From the NCBI GenBank assembly GCA_037130535.1, contig JBAXSU010000082.1, forward strand, positions 1 to 14,498: a stretch of 14,498 nucleotides of DNA. Direction: 5' to 3'. This document shows positions 6,793-12,889 of the stretch, in pieces. The DNA is from VFMC01 sp037130535 (GTDB taxonomy: Bacteria; Actinomycetota; Acidimicrobiia; Acidimicrobiales; Ilumatobacteraceae). The notes below the pieces were generated by a model that saw nothing but the letters and a program-made list of their open reading frames with translations, was not told the DNA's origin and searched no databases. Positions within the stretch are counted from its first letter, which is position 1; the number at the start of each line of letters is the position of its first letter. Both the position numbers and the translations under genes were made by a program.

Positions 6793-8088
6793 TCAGCGCT
6801 GGGCGACGCCGTCGACGACCACTGGATCGCCGGCGAACACCGTGTGGCGCACCATGCCGCGCAGCGTGCGCCCCGCATACGGGGTGTTCCGGCTCTTGCT
6901 GGCCAGCACATCGGGTCGTACCGTCCAGGTGGCGGCCGGGTCGAACACCGCCAGGTTGGCGGCGGCACCAACGACAATGGGCCCTCCGTGGCGCGGGGCA
7001 AGCCCGGCAATCGCCGCCGGTTTCCAGCTGAGCGCCGCAACGATGTCGGCGAGCGGCATGTCGAGTTCGGTGATGGCGAGCGCGAGCGCGGTCTGCAGGC
7101 CGAGCATGCCGGGAGGTGCCTGGTCGAGCGGCGCCTCCTTCGTCTCCGGTGCATGCGGTGCATGATCGGTTGCGATGGCGTCGATGGTGCCGTCGGCGAG
7201 GCCGGCCTTGATGGCCGCGATGTCGGCGGCGGTGCGCAGCGGGGGGTTCACCTTGTACACGGCGTCGAACGAGGCGAGCAGTTCGTCGGTGAGGGTGAAG
7301 TGGTGCGGGGTGGCCTCGGCGGTGACGGGCAGCCCGTCGGCCTTCGCGGCGCGCACCAGGGCCACACTCCGTTCGGTCGACAGGTGCAGGAAATGCACCG
7401 GGGTGCCGGTGAGGCGCACCAGTTCGATGTCGCGGTGCACCATCAACTCCTCGGCCAGCGCGGGCCAGCCGGGCAGGCCGAGGTGGCCGCAGCACGAGCC
7501 CTCGTGCATCACCGCACCCTTGGTGAGGCTCGACACCTCGCAGTGTTGGGCCAGGACGATGCCGAGCGGCCAGGCGTACTCGAGGGCCCGACGCATCAGC
7601 CCGGGGTCTTGTACCCCGTTGCCGTCGTCGGTGAACAGTCGCACACCCGCTGCTGCCAGTTCGCCCATGGGAGCGAGGTGTTCGCCTGCCCGGCCGAGGG
7701 TGATACAGCCGGCGGGTACCACCTCGCACAGCCCGGCGCGGCGACCCTGCGCCCGCACGAACTCGATGGTGGGCAGGTTGTCCTGCGCAGGCTCGGTGTT
7801 GGGCATGGCCACCACCGCGGTGAACCCGCCCAGCGCTGCGGCGCGGCTGCCGGTCTCGATGGTCTCGGCTTCCTCCTTGCCCGGCTCGCGCAGGTGGACA
7901 TGGAGGTCGACGAGGCCCGGCGTGACGTAGCAGCCGGATGCGTCGAGCACGGTGGCGCCATTCTCATCGAACGAGGCGTCGAGCGCCGGGCCCACGGCCA
8001 CCACCACGCCGTCGGCCACGGCGACGTCGGCCCGGCGTTGGCCGGTTGCGTCGAGGACAGTGCCGTTGCGGATGATCACGCGGCTCAT
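6793..8088 (-). CDS. pyrC: Dihydroorotase, class I
   Basis: Dihydroorotase closes carbamoyl aspartate to dihydroorotate, the third step of pyrimidine synthesis. The 431-residue length and PGLVDLHVHLREPG motif place it in the class I (Bacillus/Aquifex type) amidohydrolases. Metal and catalytic residues are visible: H63 and H65, D154 in FTDDGNGVQD, H182, H235 in HFLHLS, and D308 in ATDHAPHAPETK. The substrate motif MPNTEP lies at 95-100. The frame is open upstream, but ATG 8088 gives the expected N-terminus (MSRVIIRNGTVLDATG) and overlaps the pyrB stop by four bases (ATGA). It is the last gene of pyrR-pyrB-pyrC; carA, carB and pyrF, which often follow, are absent. Confidence 0.96.
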   Translation of the reverse strand: MSRVIIRNGTVLDATGQRRADVAVADGVVVAVGPALDASFDENGATVLDASGCYVTPGLVDLHVHLREPGKEEAETIETGSRAAALGGFTAVVAMPNTEPAQDNLPTIEFVRAQGRRAGLCEVVPAGCITLGRAGEHLAPMGELAAAGVRLFTDDGNGVQDPGLMRRALEYAWPLGIVLAQHCEVSSLTKGAVMHEGSCCGHLGLPGWPALAEELMVHRDIELVRLTGTPVHFLHLSTERSVALVRAAKADGLPVTAEATPHHFTLTDELLASFDAVYKVNPPLRTAADIAAIKAGLADGTIDAIATDHAPHAPETKEAPLDQAPPGMLGLQTALALAITELDMPLADIVAALSWKPAAIAGLAPRHGGPIVVGAAANLAVFDPAATWTVRPDVLASKSRNTPYAGRTLRGMVRHTVFAGDPVVVDGVAQR

Positions 8089-9038
8089 GACGCGCCTCCC
8101 AGGGGTTCGGTGGAGATGTCGGCACCGCTGCCGAGTAGGTCGAACAACACCGCCATACGCACCGCGATGCCGTTGGCCACCTGCTCGAGGATGGTGGCAC
8201 CGGGCAGATCGGCCGGGTCGACGGCGATTTCGACCCCACGGTTCATCGGCCCCGGGTGCATCACCAGCGCGTGGTCGGCCAGGCGGCTCGCCCGCTCGGG
8301 AGTGAGGCCGAACAGCGTCGTGTACTCGCGCAGCGAAGGCACCAGCGCGTCGGTCATCCGCTCGTGCTGCATCCGCAACAGGTACAGCACGTCCAGCGTC
8401 GGCAACACGGCGTCGAGGTCGTGACACACCTCCACCGGCCAGTCGTTCACCGCCGGGGGCAGCAGAGTGGGCGGGGCTACCAGCAGCACGTGGGCGCCGA
8501 GCATCGTGAACGCCTGCACATCGCTGCGCGCCACGCGGCTGTGGCGGATGTCGCCGACGATGGCGATGCGCATGCCGCTGAAGTCGGCGCCGCACTGCAG
8601 CCTGGAGCGGATGGTGTAGCAGTCGAGTAGTGCCTGAGTGGGGTGCTGGTGCCAGCCGTCGCCGGCGTTCACCACGGCGGCATCGGTCCAGCCGGTGATC
8701 AGTTGCGGCGCACCACTCGACTTGTGTCGCACGACGAACGCATCGACCCCCATCGCGGTGATGGTCTCGATGGTGTCGCGAAGGCTCTCGCCCTTGTTCA
8801 CGCTGCTCGACGAGACAGCGAAGTTCATCACGTCGGCGCTGAGCCGCCGCGCCGCTGTGTCGAAGCTGGTACGGGTTCGGGTCGAGTCTTCGAAGAACAG
8901 GTTCACCACCGTGCGGCCACGCAACGCGGGCACCTTCGGCATCGGGCGCCGGTTGATCTCGGCCATGTGGTCGGTGAGATCGAGCAAGCGGGCGATGGTG
9001 GCCGCGTCGAGCTCGTCGATGCCGAGCAGGTGCTTCAC
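8085..9038 (-). CDS. pyrB: Aspartate carbamoyltransferase catalytic chain
   Basis: This enzyme condenses carbamoyl phosphate and aspartate, the committed step of pyrimidine synthesis. The 317-residue product has the carbamoyl phosphate loop STRTRTSF (52-59), K82 in the mobile loop NKGES, HPTQALLD (132-139), the aspartate-domain GDIRHSRVARS (162-172) and HPGPMNRGVEI (261-271). This is the complete active-site set of catalytic chains. No regulatory subunit gene (pyrI) is present here, consistent with a Bacillus-type trimer, although the quaternary state is inferred. The start overlaps the pyrR stop by four bases (9035-9038) and the end overlaps pyrC by four, so the three genes should be co-translated. 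Confidence 0.97.
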   Translation of the reverse strand: MKHLLGIDELDAATIARLLDLTDHMAEINRRPMPKVPALRGRTVVNLFFEDSTRTRTSFDTAARRLSADVMNFAVSSSSVNKGESLRDTIETITAMGVDAFVVRHKSSGAPQLITGWTDAAVVNAGDGWHQHPTQALLDCYTIRSRLQCGADFSGMRIAIVGDIRHSRVARSDVQAFTMLGAHVLLVAPPTLLPPAVNDWPVEVCHDLDAVLPTLDVLYLLRMQHERMTDALVPSLREYTTLFGLTPERASRLADHALVMHPGPMNRGVEIAVDPADLPGATILEQVANGIAVRMAVLFDLLGSGADISTEPLGGAS

Positions 9039-9541
9039 TCGATCACCACCCCTTCCTCGCTCACGGTGACGTTCTCGGCGCGCGAGGTCGGCAGGTTCTT
9101 GCCCACGTAGTCGGGGCGGATGGGCAGTTCGCGGTGACCACGGTCGACGATGACCGCCAGTTGCACCGCGCGAGGTCGGCCGTGGTCGTTCAGCGCATCG
9201 AGCGCGGCGCGTACGGTGCGACCGGTGAACAGCACGTCGTCGACGAGCACCACACAGGCACCGTCGAGCGGCGGTAGATCGGTGACCTGGGCGGGCACGA
9301 TTGGCCGCAGGCCTACATCGTCGCGATAGAAGCTGACGTCGAGCGTGCCCACCTGCACCTGGCCGGTGCCGTCGATGCGGCGCAGCCCTTCGGCGAGCAA
9401 TTCGGCGATCCAGACCCCGCCGCGCTGGAGGCCCACCAGCACCACGCCATCGAGGCCGTGGTTCCGTTCGACGACCTCGTGGCCGATGCGGGTGATCGCC
9501 CGCCGGACGTCGTCGGCCGACATGACCACTCGGTTCGCCAC
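9035..9541 (-). CDS. pyrR: PyrR: pyrimidine operon RNA-binding regulator / uracil phosphoribosyltransferase
   Basis: PyrR is a PRPP-dependent uracil phosphoribosyltransferase fold that senses UMP/UTP and binds pyr mRNA. The 168-residue product aligns by eye along its length with Bacillus PyrR: RRAITRIGHEVVERN, VGLQRGG, SFYRDD, the PRPP motif VVLVDDVLFTGRTVRAAL (97-114), VDRGHRELPIRPDYVGKN (132-149) and PTSRAENV. I chose GTG 9541 because AAGGAG (9547-9552) lies five bases upstream. Another in-frame GTG at 9568 would add nine residues but falls inside the RNA hairpin and upstream of that Shine-Dalgarno. It leads pyrR-pyrB-pyrC, so it most likely autoregulates the operon. Confidence 0.95.
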   Translation of the reverse strand: MANRVVMSADDVRRAITRIGHEVVERNHGLDGVVLVGLQRGGVWIAELLAEGLRRIDGTGQVQVGTLDVSFYRDDVGLRPIVPAQVTDLPPLDGACVVLVDDVLFTGRTVRAALDALNDHGRPRAVQLAVIVDRGHRELPIRPDYVGKNLPTSRAENVTVSEEGVVIE

Positions 9542-9558
9542 ATTGTCTCCTTCGTGTT

Positions 9559-9576
9559 CGGGCCTCACAGGACCCG
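9559..9576 (-). promoter_or_regulatory. PyrR-binding RNA hairpin in the pyrR leader
   Basis: On the - strand the sequence is CGGGTCCTGTGAGGCCCG. It folds as CGGG/CCCG plus CC/GG with a one-base bulge. It contains UC-CUGUGA-GG, an exact fit to the terminal hexaloop CNGNGA flanked by UC and GG that defines PyrR-binding loops in Bacillus pyr leaders. It ends six bases upstream of the AAGGAG of pyrR. That proximity suggests that bound PyrR blocks ribosome entry, as reported for mycobacteria, rather than the attenuation used in Bacillus. Binding is inferred from the match. Confidence 0.72.
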
Positions 9577-9587
9577 TTTCACACGGG
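9573..9587 (-). promoter_or_regulatory. Alternative leader hairpin overlapping the PyrR element
   Basis: On the - strand CCCGU-GUGAA-ACGGG forms a five-base-pair stem with a five-base loop. Its 3' arm uses the same CGGG bases (9573-9576) that form the 5' arm of the PyrR hairpin, so the two structures cannot coexist. This could give a ligand-dependent switch, or it may be chance in GC-rich sequence. Confidence 0.4.
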
Positions 9588-9603
9588 GGCGAGCCTACTC
9601 GCC
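9588..9603 (-). promoter_or_regulatory. Hairpin and possible -10 box upstream of pyrR
   Basis: A perfect six-base-pair stem, GGCGAG/CTCGCC, with loop TAGG lies between the transpeptidase stop (9621) and pyrR. There is no T-run, so as a terminator for the upstream gene it would be weak. TAGGCT (9594-9599) within it fits the actinobacterial -10 pattern TAnnnT. A transcript starting about seven bases on would begin near the alternative hairpin, giving a leader of roughly 45 bases. I see no good -35. Either role is tentative. Confidence 0.3.
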
Positions 9604-9620
9604 TCGGCGGGGGGAGAGAA

Positions 9621-11585
9621 TCAGTCGTGCACCACCACGCGCGAGCCCTTCGGCATCGCGTCGGTGGCCCAGATCATGTCCATCGCGGGCACCGACACAC
9701 GAACACAACCGTGCGATGCCGGATAGTTGGGGATGCTCGGCGAGCCGTGCACGGCTACGCCGCCGCGGAAGTACTTCGGCCGGTAGATGCTGCCAAGGTC
9801 GCCGTCCCACCAACCCTCGGGACGTTCGAGGTAGACCTTCCACGTGCCGTTGGGCGTGATGGAGATGCCGGTCTCCATGCCACCGGTGCGCTGGTTGCGC
9901 TCGGTGTACGACTTGCCCGAGCCGGTCGAGACGTTGATCACCCACTCGGCTCTGCCTCCTCGGACGACAAACCCGAGCTGCTGGGCCTTGTCGACCTCGA
10001 ACCCGTCGCCGGTGATGCCCGGTGCCGGGCGGCACAGCGTGCGGTTCAGGGCCGCAGCGGTGGCTTCGTCGACGGCGCTGGTGGCGGGCAGACGCGCCCA
10101 CTTCTGGAAGGCCATCACGGCCTGACGGGTGGTGAGGCCGTACGCCCCATCGGCCGACTGCAACCAGAACCCGAGGGCCAGCAGGCGCTGTTGGGCCCGG
10201 GCGACGGTGGTCCGACTGCTGCCGGCGACCACTTCGGAGACCGGGACGGTGGGGAAGCCGGCGCAGGCGAACGGGGTTGGGTCGATGTTGCTCGGACGAC
10301 CGAACGGTGCCGGCACCGGGGTGCCCGTGTAGAAGCCGGCCACATCGACCACGACGTTGGCACCCGTCTGGGTGAACACATCGAAGCCACGCCCGGACAT
10401 CGCGACGGTGGCATGGTTGGGAAGTGTCTGCCCGGCCCGGGTGATGTTCAACGTGGAGGTGTTCCGCGACTTCACCGCAGGGTTGTTCGCGCCGGCCGGG
10501 CTCAGCGAGATGTAGCCCGCGGCCAGCGAGTCGGTTGAGGTGAGATTGGCGACGATGGCCGAGACGTCGCTGCGTCCGATAGCCGGGTTCGATGCCACCG
10601 GCACCTCGAGGTTCCAGGTGGGGAGCGCCATCTGCGCCCTGCCGAGCGGGTTCAACGCAGAGGCGCGGGTGTCGAGGAAGCGTGTGGGTGCGGCGAGCGG
10701 TACGAACAAGCCGTCGGTCGACTCGGCGGCCGTGGGGCCGGTCATCAGGCCGACCACGTCGACCACCAGGTGGCCGCCGGTCTGCGAGTAGACATCGAAC
10801 GTACCCTCGGCTCCGAGCGGCACGATGACCTGGTTGGACACCACGTGGAACGGGTACAACGAGTTGAGGTTGGCCGTATCGGGCCGCGTGGGGGCAGACG
10901 TTGGGAACACGGTCCAGAAGCCGGCCCCGTTGGCGATGGTGGTGACGTTGAGGACGGCCGCCGAAGCACCGCCGGCATCGGGAACCTGCACCTCGGTGGT
11001 GGAGTCGGCGCCCACCGGCCAGATACTGCGGGTGTCGAGGACCCGGTTGGGACTGGCCAGCGGGGCGAATCGGCCGGCGGTGGCGGCGCTGCTGAGTTCG
11101 TAGGTGCCCAGCATGTCGACGACGACATGGCCGCCGCTGAGGCTGAAGATGTCGACGCTGCCGTCGGCGCCGATGGGTACGGTGACGAGGTTGGCGACGG
11201 CGAGCGCGCCGCCGAGCGCGCTGGCGCGCTCGTCGATGTTGAGGTTCGACGCCATGGGGAGCGGGGCGCCGTGCGGGAACACGGTCCAGAAGCCGGCCGC
11301 TGCCGGCCCGACCACGGTGACGTTCAGCACCGCGGCCCTGGCGTTGGTGACGGGCGGTAGTGGTGCATCGCCGACGACCTTCACGGTGACGATGCCGCCG
11401 GCGCCCAGCGGGCCCGGGGCCCCGCGGGTGTCGAGCAGGCGTTGGGGAACGGCGAGCGGCGCGTACGCGGTGGTGTCGCCGGGTGCTGCGTGCGCCAACG
11501 GGGCGGCAACCCCGACTGCGACGACGGCGACGACCGCGGTCGCGCACGAGCCAATCAATGTCGTCAATCGTTGCACTGTCCGCAC
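9621..11585 (-). CDS. Secreted L,D-transpeptidase with three LDTR surface repeats
   Basis: This 654-residue protein starts with a Sec signal peptide (hydrophobic core about 10-30, cleavage likely after AHA at 31-33). Three repeats of about 110-125 residues follow (43-163, 175-282, 296-421). Each opens with PxRxLDTR (47-54, 179-186, 300-307), has an internal (N)LN motif and ends with (H/N)(V/L)VVD(M/V)xG. A PG_binding_1 domain lies at 462-517, between C441 and C518, which could form a disulfide. The YkuD catalytic domain (about 546-654) has H613 and the nucleophile C627 in SHGCVR. YkuD enzymes make 3-3 crosslinks in peptidoglycan or attach proteins to it. The repeats' function is unknown to me; surface binding is a guess. 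Start GTG 11585 has no Shine-Dalgarno but a suitably placed -10 box, suggesting a leaderless mRNA. It is not an obvious partner of its neighbours. Confidence 0.92.
   Translation of the reverse strand: MRTVQRLTTLIGSCATAVVAVVAVGVAAPLAHAAPGDTTAYAPLAVPQRLLDTRGAPGPLGAGGIVTVKVVGDAPLPPVTNARAAVLNVTVVGPAAAGFWTVFPHGAPLPMASNLNIDERASALGGALAVANLVTVPIGADGSVDIFSLSGGHVVVDMLGTYELSSAATAGRFAPLASPNRVLDTRSIWPVGADSTTEVQVPDAGGASAAVLNVTTIANGAGFWTVFPTSAPTRPDTANLNSLYPFHVVSNQVIVPLGAEGTFDVYSQTGGHLVVDVVGLMTGPTAAESTDGLFVPLAAPTRFLDTRASALNPLGRAQMALPTWNLEVPVASNPAIGRSDVSAIVANLTSTDSLAAGYISLSPAGANNPAVKSRNTSTLNITRAGQTLPNHATVAMSGRGFDVFTQTGANVVVDVAGFYTGTPVPAPFGRPSNIDPTPFACAGFPTVPVSEVVAGSSRTTVARAQQRLLALGFWLQSADGAYGLTTRQAVMAFQKWARLPATSAVDEATAAALNRTLCRPAPGITGDGFEVDKAQQLGFVVRGGRAEWVINVSTGSGKSYTERNQRTGGMETGISITPNGTWKVYLERPEGWWDGDLGSIYRPKYFRGGVAVHGSPSIPNYPASHGCVRVSVPAMDMIWATDAMPKGSRVVVHD
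10903..10926. repeat. 24-bp exact repeat, copy in LDTR repeat 2
   Basis: Bases 10903-10926 are identical to 11275-11298. Both encode GFWTVFP in the transpeptidase, in repeats 2 and 1. The identity extends through synonymous positions, unlike the rest of the diverged repeats. Confidence 0.85.
11275..11298. repeat. 24-bp exact repeat, copy in LDTR repeat 1
   Basis: This is the partner of 10903-10926, in the same orientation and about 372 bp away, at the equivalent position in the first LDTR domain. Repeat 3 has a diverged version here (AGYISLSP in place of AGFWTVFP). Confidence 0.85.
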
Positions 11586-11592
11586 ACCACGA

Positions 11593-11598
11593 AGCGTA
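11593..11598 (-). promoter_or_regulatory. -10 box for a leaderless L,D-transpeptidase transcript
   Basis: On the - strand TACGCT fits TAnnnT and ends seven bases before the GTG start at 11585. That is the distance expected if transcription begins on the first base of the start codon. No clear -35 is visible. The 75-bp spacer 11586-11660 must also hold the promoter of the divergent isomerase gene, for which I see no clear boxes. Confidence 0.42.
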
Positions 11599-11660
11599 AC
11601 GACCCGACAGCGCCAGGTACACGCGCCCTCGACACATCAGACCGGCACCGACGCGCCACA

Positions 11661-12443
11661 ATGGTGCCCGTGACCCGCCAACTGGTGCTCGCCCACTTCA
11701 GCATCCGCGCTGCGTCGTTCGACGTGCGCTGTGCTGCGGCAGCGGATGCCGGGTTCGATGGCTTCGGCCTCTACGTGGGCGAGTACTCGCGGTTGCGAGC
11801 CGAGGGGCGCACCGACGACGACCTGCGGGCGACGATCGAGCAGCACGGCACCCGCCTGATCGAGCTCGAGGCGCTGCCCATGTTCGCCGATCGGCACATC
11901 GACACCTTCGTCCACCTCGTCGCCGCCTTCCGCCCCGAGCGGTTGCAGGTGGTGCCGCCGTTCGCCGGCTCGGTCGATCGTGCCGAGGCCGCGACCTGGC
12001 TGGCCGCCCTTGCCGACCGCGTCGCGCCCTTCGGCACCCGCCTGTCGATCGAGTTCCTGCCGTTCACCGATGTTCCCGACGCAGCAGCGGCAGCCGAACT
12101 GGTCGACCGCGCCGGTCGCACGAACATCGGACTGTGCGTCGACGCCTGGCACGTGTTCCGAGGCGGTGGGCTGCTGTCGCTGGTGGGGCTCGATCCTGCG
12201 TTGGTGGCGGCAGTGCAGTTCGACGACGGCCCGCTCGACCCGGTGCTCGACGACTATGTGCAGGACTGCCTCCATCACCGTGAGGTACCGGGGGAGGGCG
12301 AGTTCGATCTCCGTGGTCTGCTGGCACTGCTGCCCGCCGACGCACCGCTCAGTGTCGAGGTGGCCGACGACGATCTCGACCTGCTCGAGCCGGCCGAGGT
12401 AGCGAGGATCCTCCACACGGAGACCTCGCGCTATGTAAGTTGA
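11661..12443 (+). CDS. TIM-barrel sugar phosphate isomerase/epimerase-like protein
   Basis: This 260-residue cytoplasmic protein looks like the xylose isomerase-like (AP_endonuc_2) TIM-barrel family, which includes IolE, IolI and hydroxypyruvate isomerases. Probable metal ligands are E131 (LSIEFLPF), D161 with H164 (GLCVDAWHVFRGG), and E233 (LSVEV). The strand VQFDDGP (185-191) has Gln where many relatives have a metal-binding His. Other family features are DAGFDGFGLYVGEY at the N-terminus and GEGEFDLRGLL near the C-terminus. The substrate cannot be told. ATG 11661, GTG 11664 and GTG 11670 are all possible starts, none with a good Shine-Dalgarno; I chose the longest. It is a single gene, divergent from the transpeptidase and followed by a hairpin. 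Confidence 0.82.
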   Translation: MVPVTRQLVLAHFSIRAASFDVRCAAAADAGFDGFGLYVGEYSRLRAEGRTDDDLRATIEQHGTRLIELEALPMFADRHIDTFVHLVAAFRPERLQVVPPFAGSVDRAEAATWLAALADRVAPFGTRLSIEFLPFTDVPDAAAAAELVDRAGRTNIGLCVDAWHVFRGGGLLSLVGLDPALVAAVQFDDGPLDPVLDDYVQDCLHHREVPGEGEFDLRGLLALLPADAPLSVEVADDDLDLLEPAEVARILHTETSRYVS

Positions 12444-12459
12444 GGGTTGTCGGCTCGGG

Positions 12460-12478
12460 CGCGATGCGCTGCATCGCG
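12460..12478 (+). terminator. Strong hairpin after the isomerase gene
   Basis: CGCGATGC and GCATCGCG form a perfect inverted repeat around GCT (practically seven pairs with a five-base loop), 17 bases after the isomerase stop. GGGTT (12444-12448) and AACCC (12479-12483) could extend the fold on the outside. There is no T-run, which is common for actinobacterial terminator-like hairpins, so termination is plausible but not certain. Confidence 0.45.
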
Positions 12479-12494
12479 AACCCTGTGTTGGGAC

Positions 12495-12523
12495 TTGGCG
12501 TTGTCGGTCGCGCCCGATAGCAT
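12495..12523 (+). promoter_or_regulatory. Promoter-like sequence upstream of infA
   Basis: TTGGCG (12495-12500) and TAGCAT (12518-12523) are separated by exactly 17 bases and match the -35 and -10 consensus at four of six positions each. Transcription would start near 12530 and leave an untranslated leader of about 100 bases. A local promoter is needed here, because the opposite-strand block separates infA from the upstream ribosomal operon. Confidence 0.5.
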
Positions 12524-12548
12524 GGCCACTCGGCCCTGTCGGGGTCAC

Positions 12549-12564
12549 GCGTGCGCCTGCACGC
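12549..12564 (+). other. Leader hairpin upstream of infA
   Basis: GCGTGC and GCACGC form a perfect six-base-pair stem with loop GCCT in the presumed infA leader, 68 bases before the start codon. It may be a leader structure involved in control of the operon, or chance. I recognise no known ribosomal-protein binding motif. Confidence 0.3.
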
Positions 12565-12632
12565 CCGTGCATCTCCGCCGGGCTATCAGGCCTCGCTGAC
12601 GCCGTCGAACCGTTTCATCCGAGGAGACTCCC

Positions 12633-12857
12633 CTGCCCAAGCCCAAAGACGACGCCATCGTGCTCGAAGGCACGATTCTCGAGTCGCTCCCGAACGCGAT
12701 GTTCCGGGTCGAACTCGACAATAACCACCAGGTGTTGGCGCACATCTCAGGAAAGATGCGGATGAACTACATCCGCATCCTGCCGGGCGACAAGGTGCAG
12801 GTGGAACTCACCCCCTACGACCTCACCCGGGGTCGGATCACCTACCGATACAAGTAG
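12633..12857 (+). CDS. infA: Translation initiation factor IF-1 (CTG start)
   Basis: IF-1 occupies the ribosomal A site during initiation. Read from CTG 12633 the product has 74 residues, MPKPKDDAIVLEGTILE at the start, then SLPNAMFRVEL, HQVLAHISGKMR and YIRILPGD, ending YDLTRGRITYRYK. This covers the complete OB fold at the usual length. There is no ATG, GTG or TTG at the expected N-terminus. CTG lies six bases after GAGGAG (12621-12626), ideal spacing. The next standard start, GTG 12660, has no Shine-Dalgarno and would remove the first nine residues. CTG is therefore the likely true start, an uncommon codon in an essential initiation factor. Confidence 0.9.
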   Translation: MPKPKDDAIVLEGTILESLPNAMFRVELDNNHQVLAHISGKMRMNYIRILPGDKVQVELTPYDLTRGRITYRYK

Positions 12858-12889
12858 TCCCACGTAGTTCGAAAGAAAGCTCCGTCACC

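Noticed and set aside
6391..8424. Long open frame (677 codons) on the + strand opposite pyrC and pyrB
   Set aside because: It overlaps map in another frame and pyrC/pyrB on the other strand, and it shows no domain or good ribosome site. Codon bias fits the - strand genes.
8089..8595. Upstream extension of the pyrC frame
   Set aside because: The extra codons lie in a shifted frame of pyrB and do not resemble dihydroorotase. ATG 8088 overlaps the pyrB stop as ATGA and gives the family N-terminus.
9542..9568. GTG 9568 as the pyrR start
   Set aside because: This GTG lies within the PyrR hairpin loop and upstream of the Shine-Dalgarno at 9547-9552. The nine added residues do not match the family.
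9595..11661. Second long - strand frame (688 codons) across the L,D-transpeptidase gene
   Set aside because: It is a shifted frame of the transpeptidase gene with Arg/Gly-rich nonsense. The frame of the call shows a signal peptide, repeats and an intact YkuD motif.
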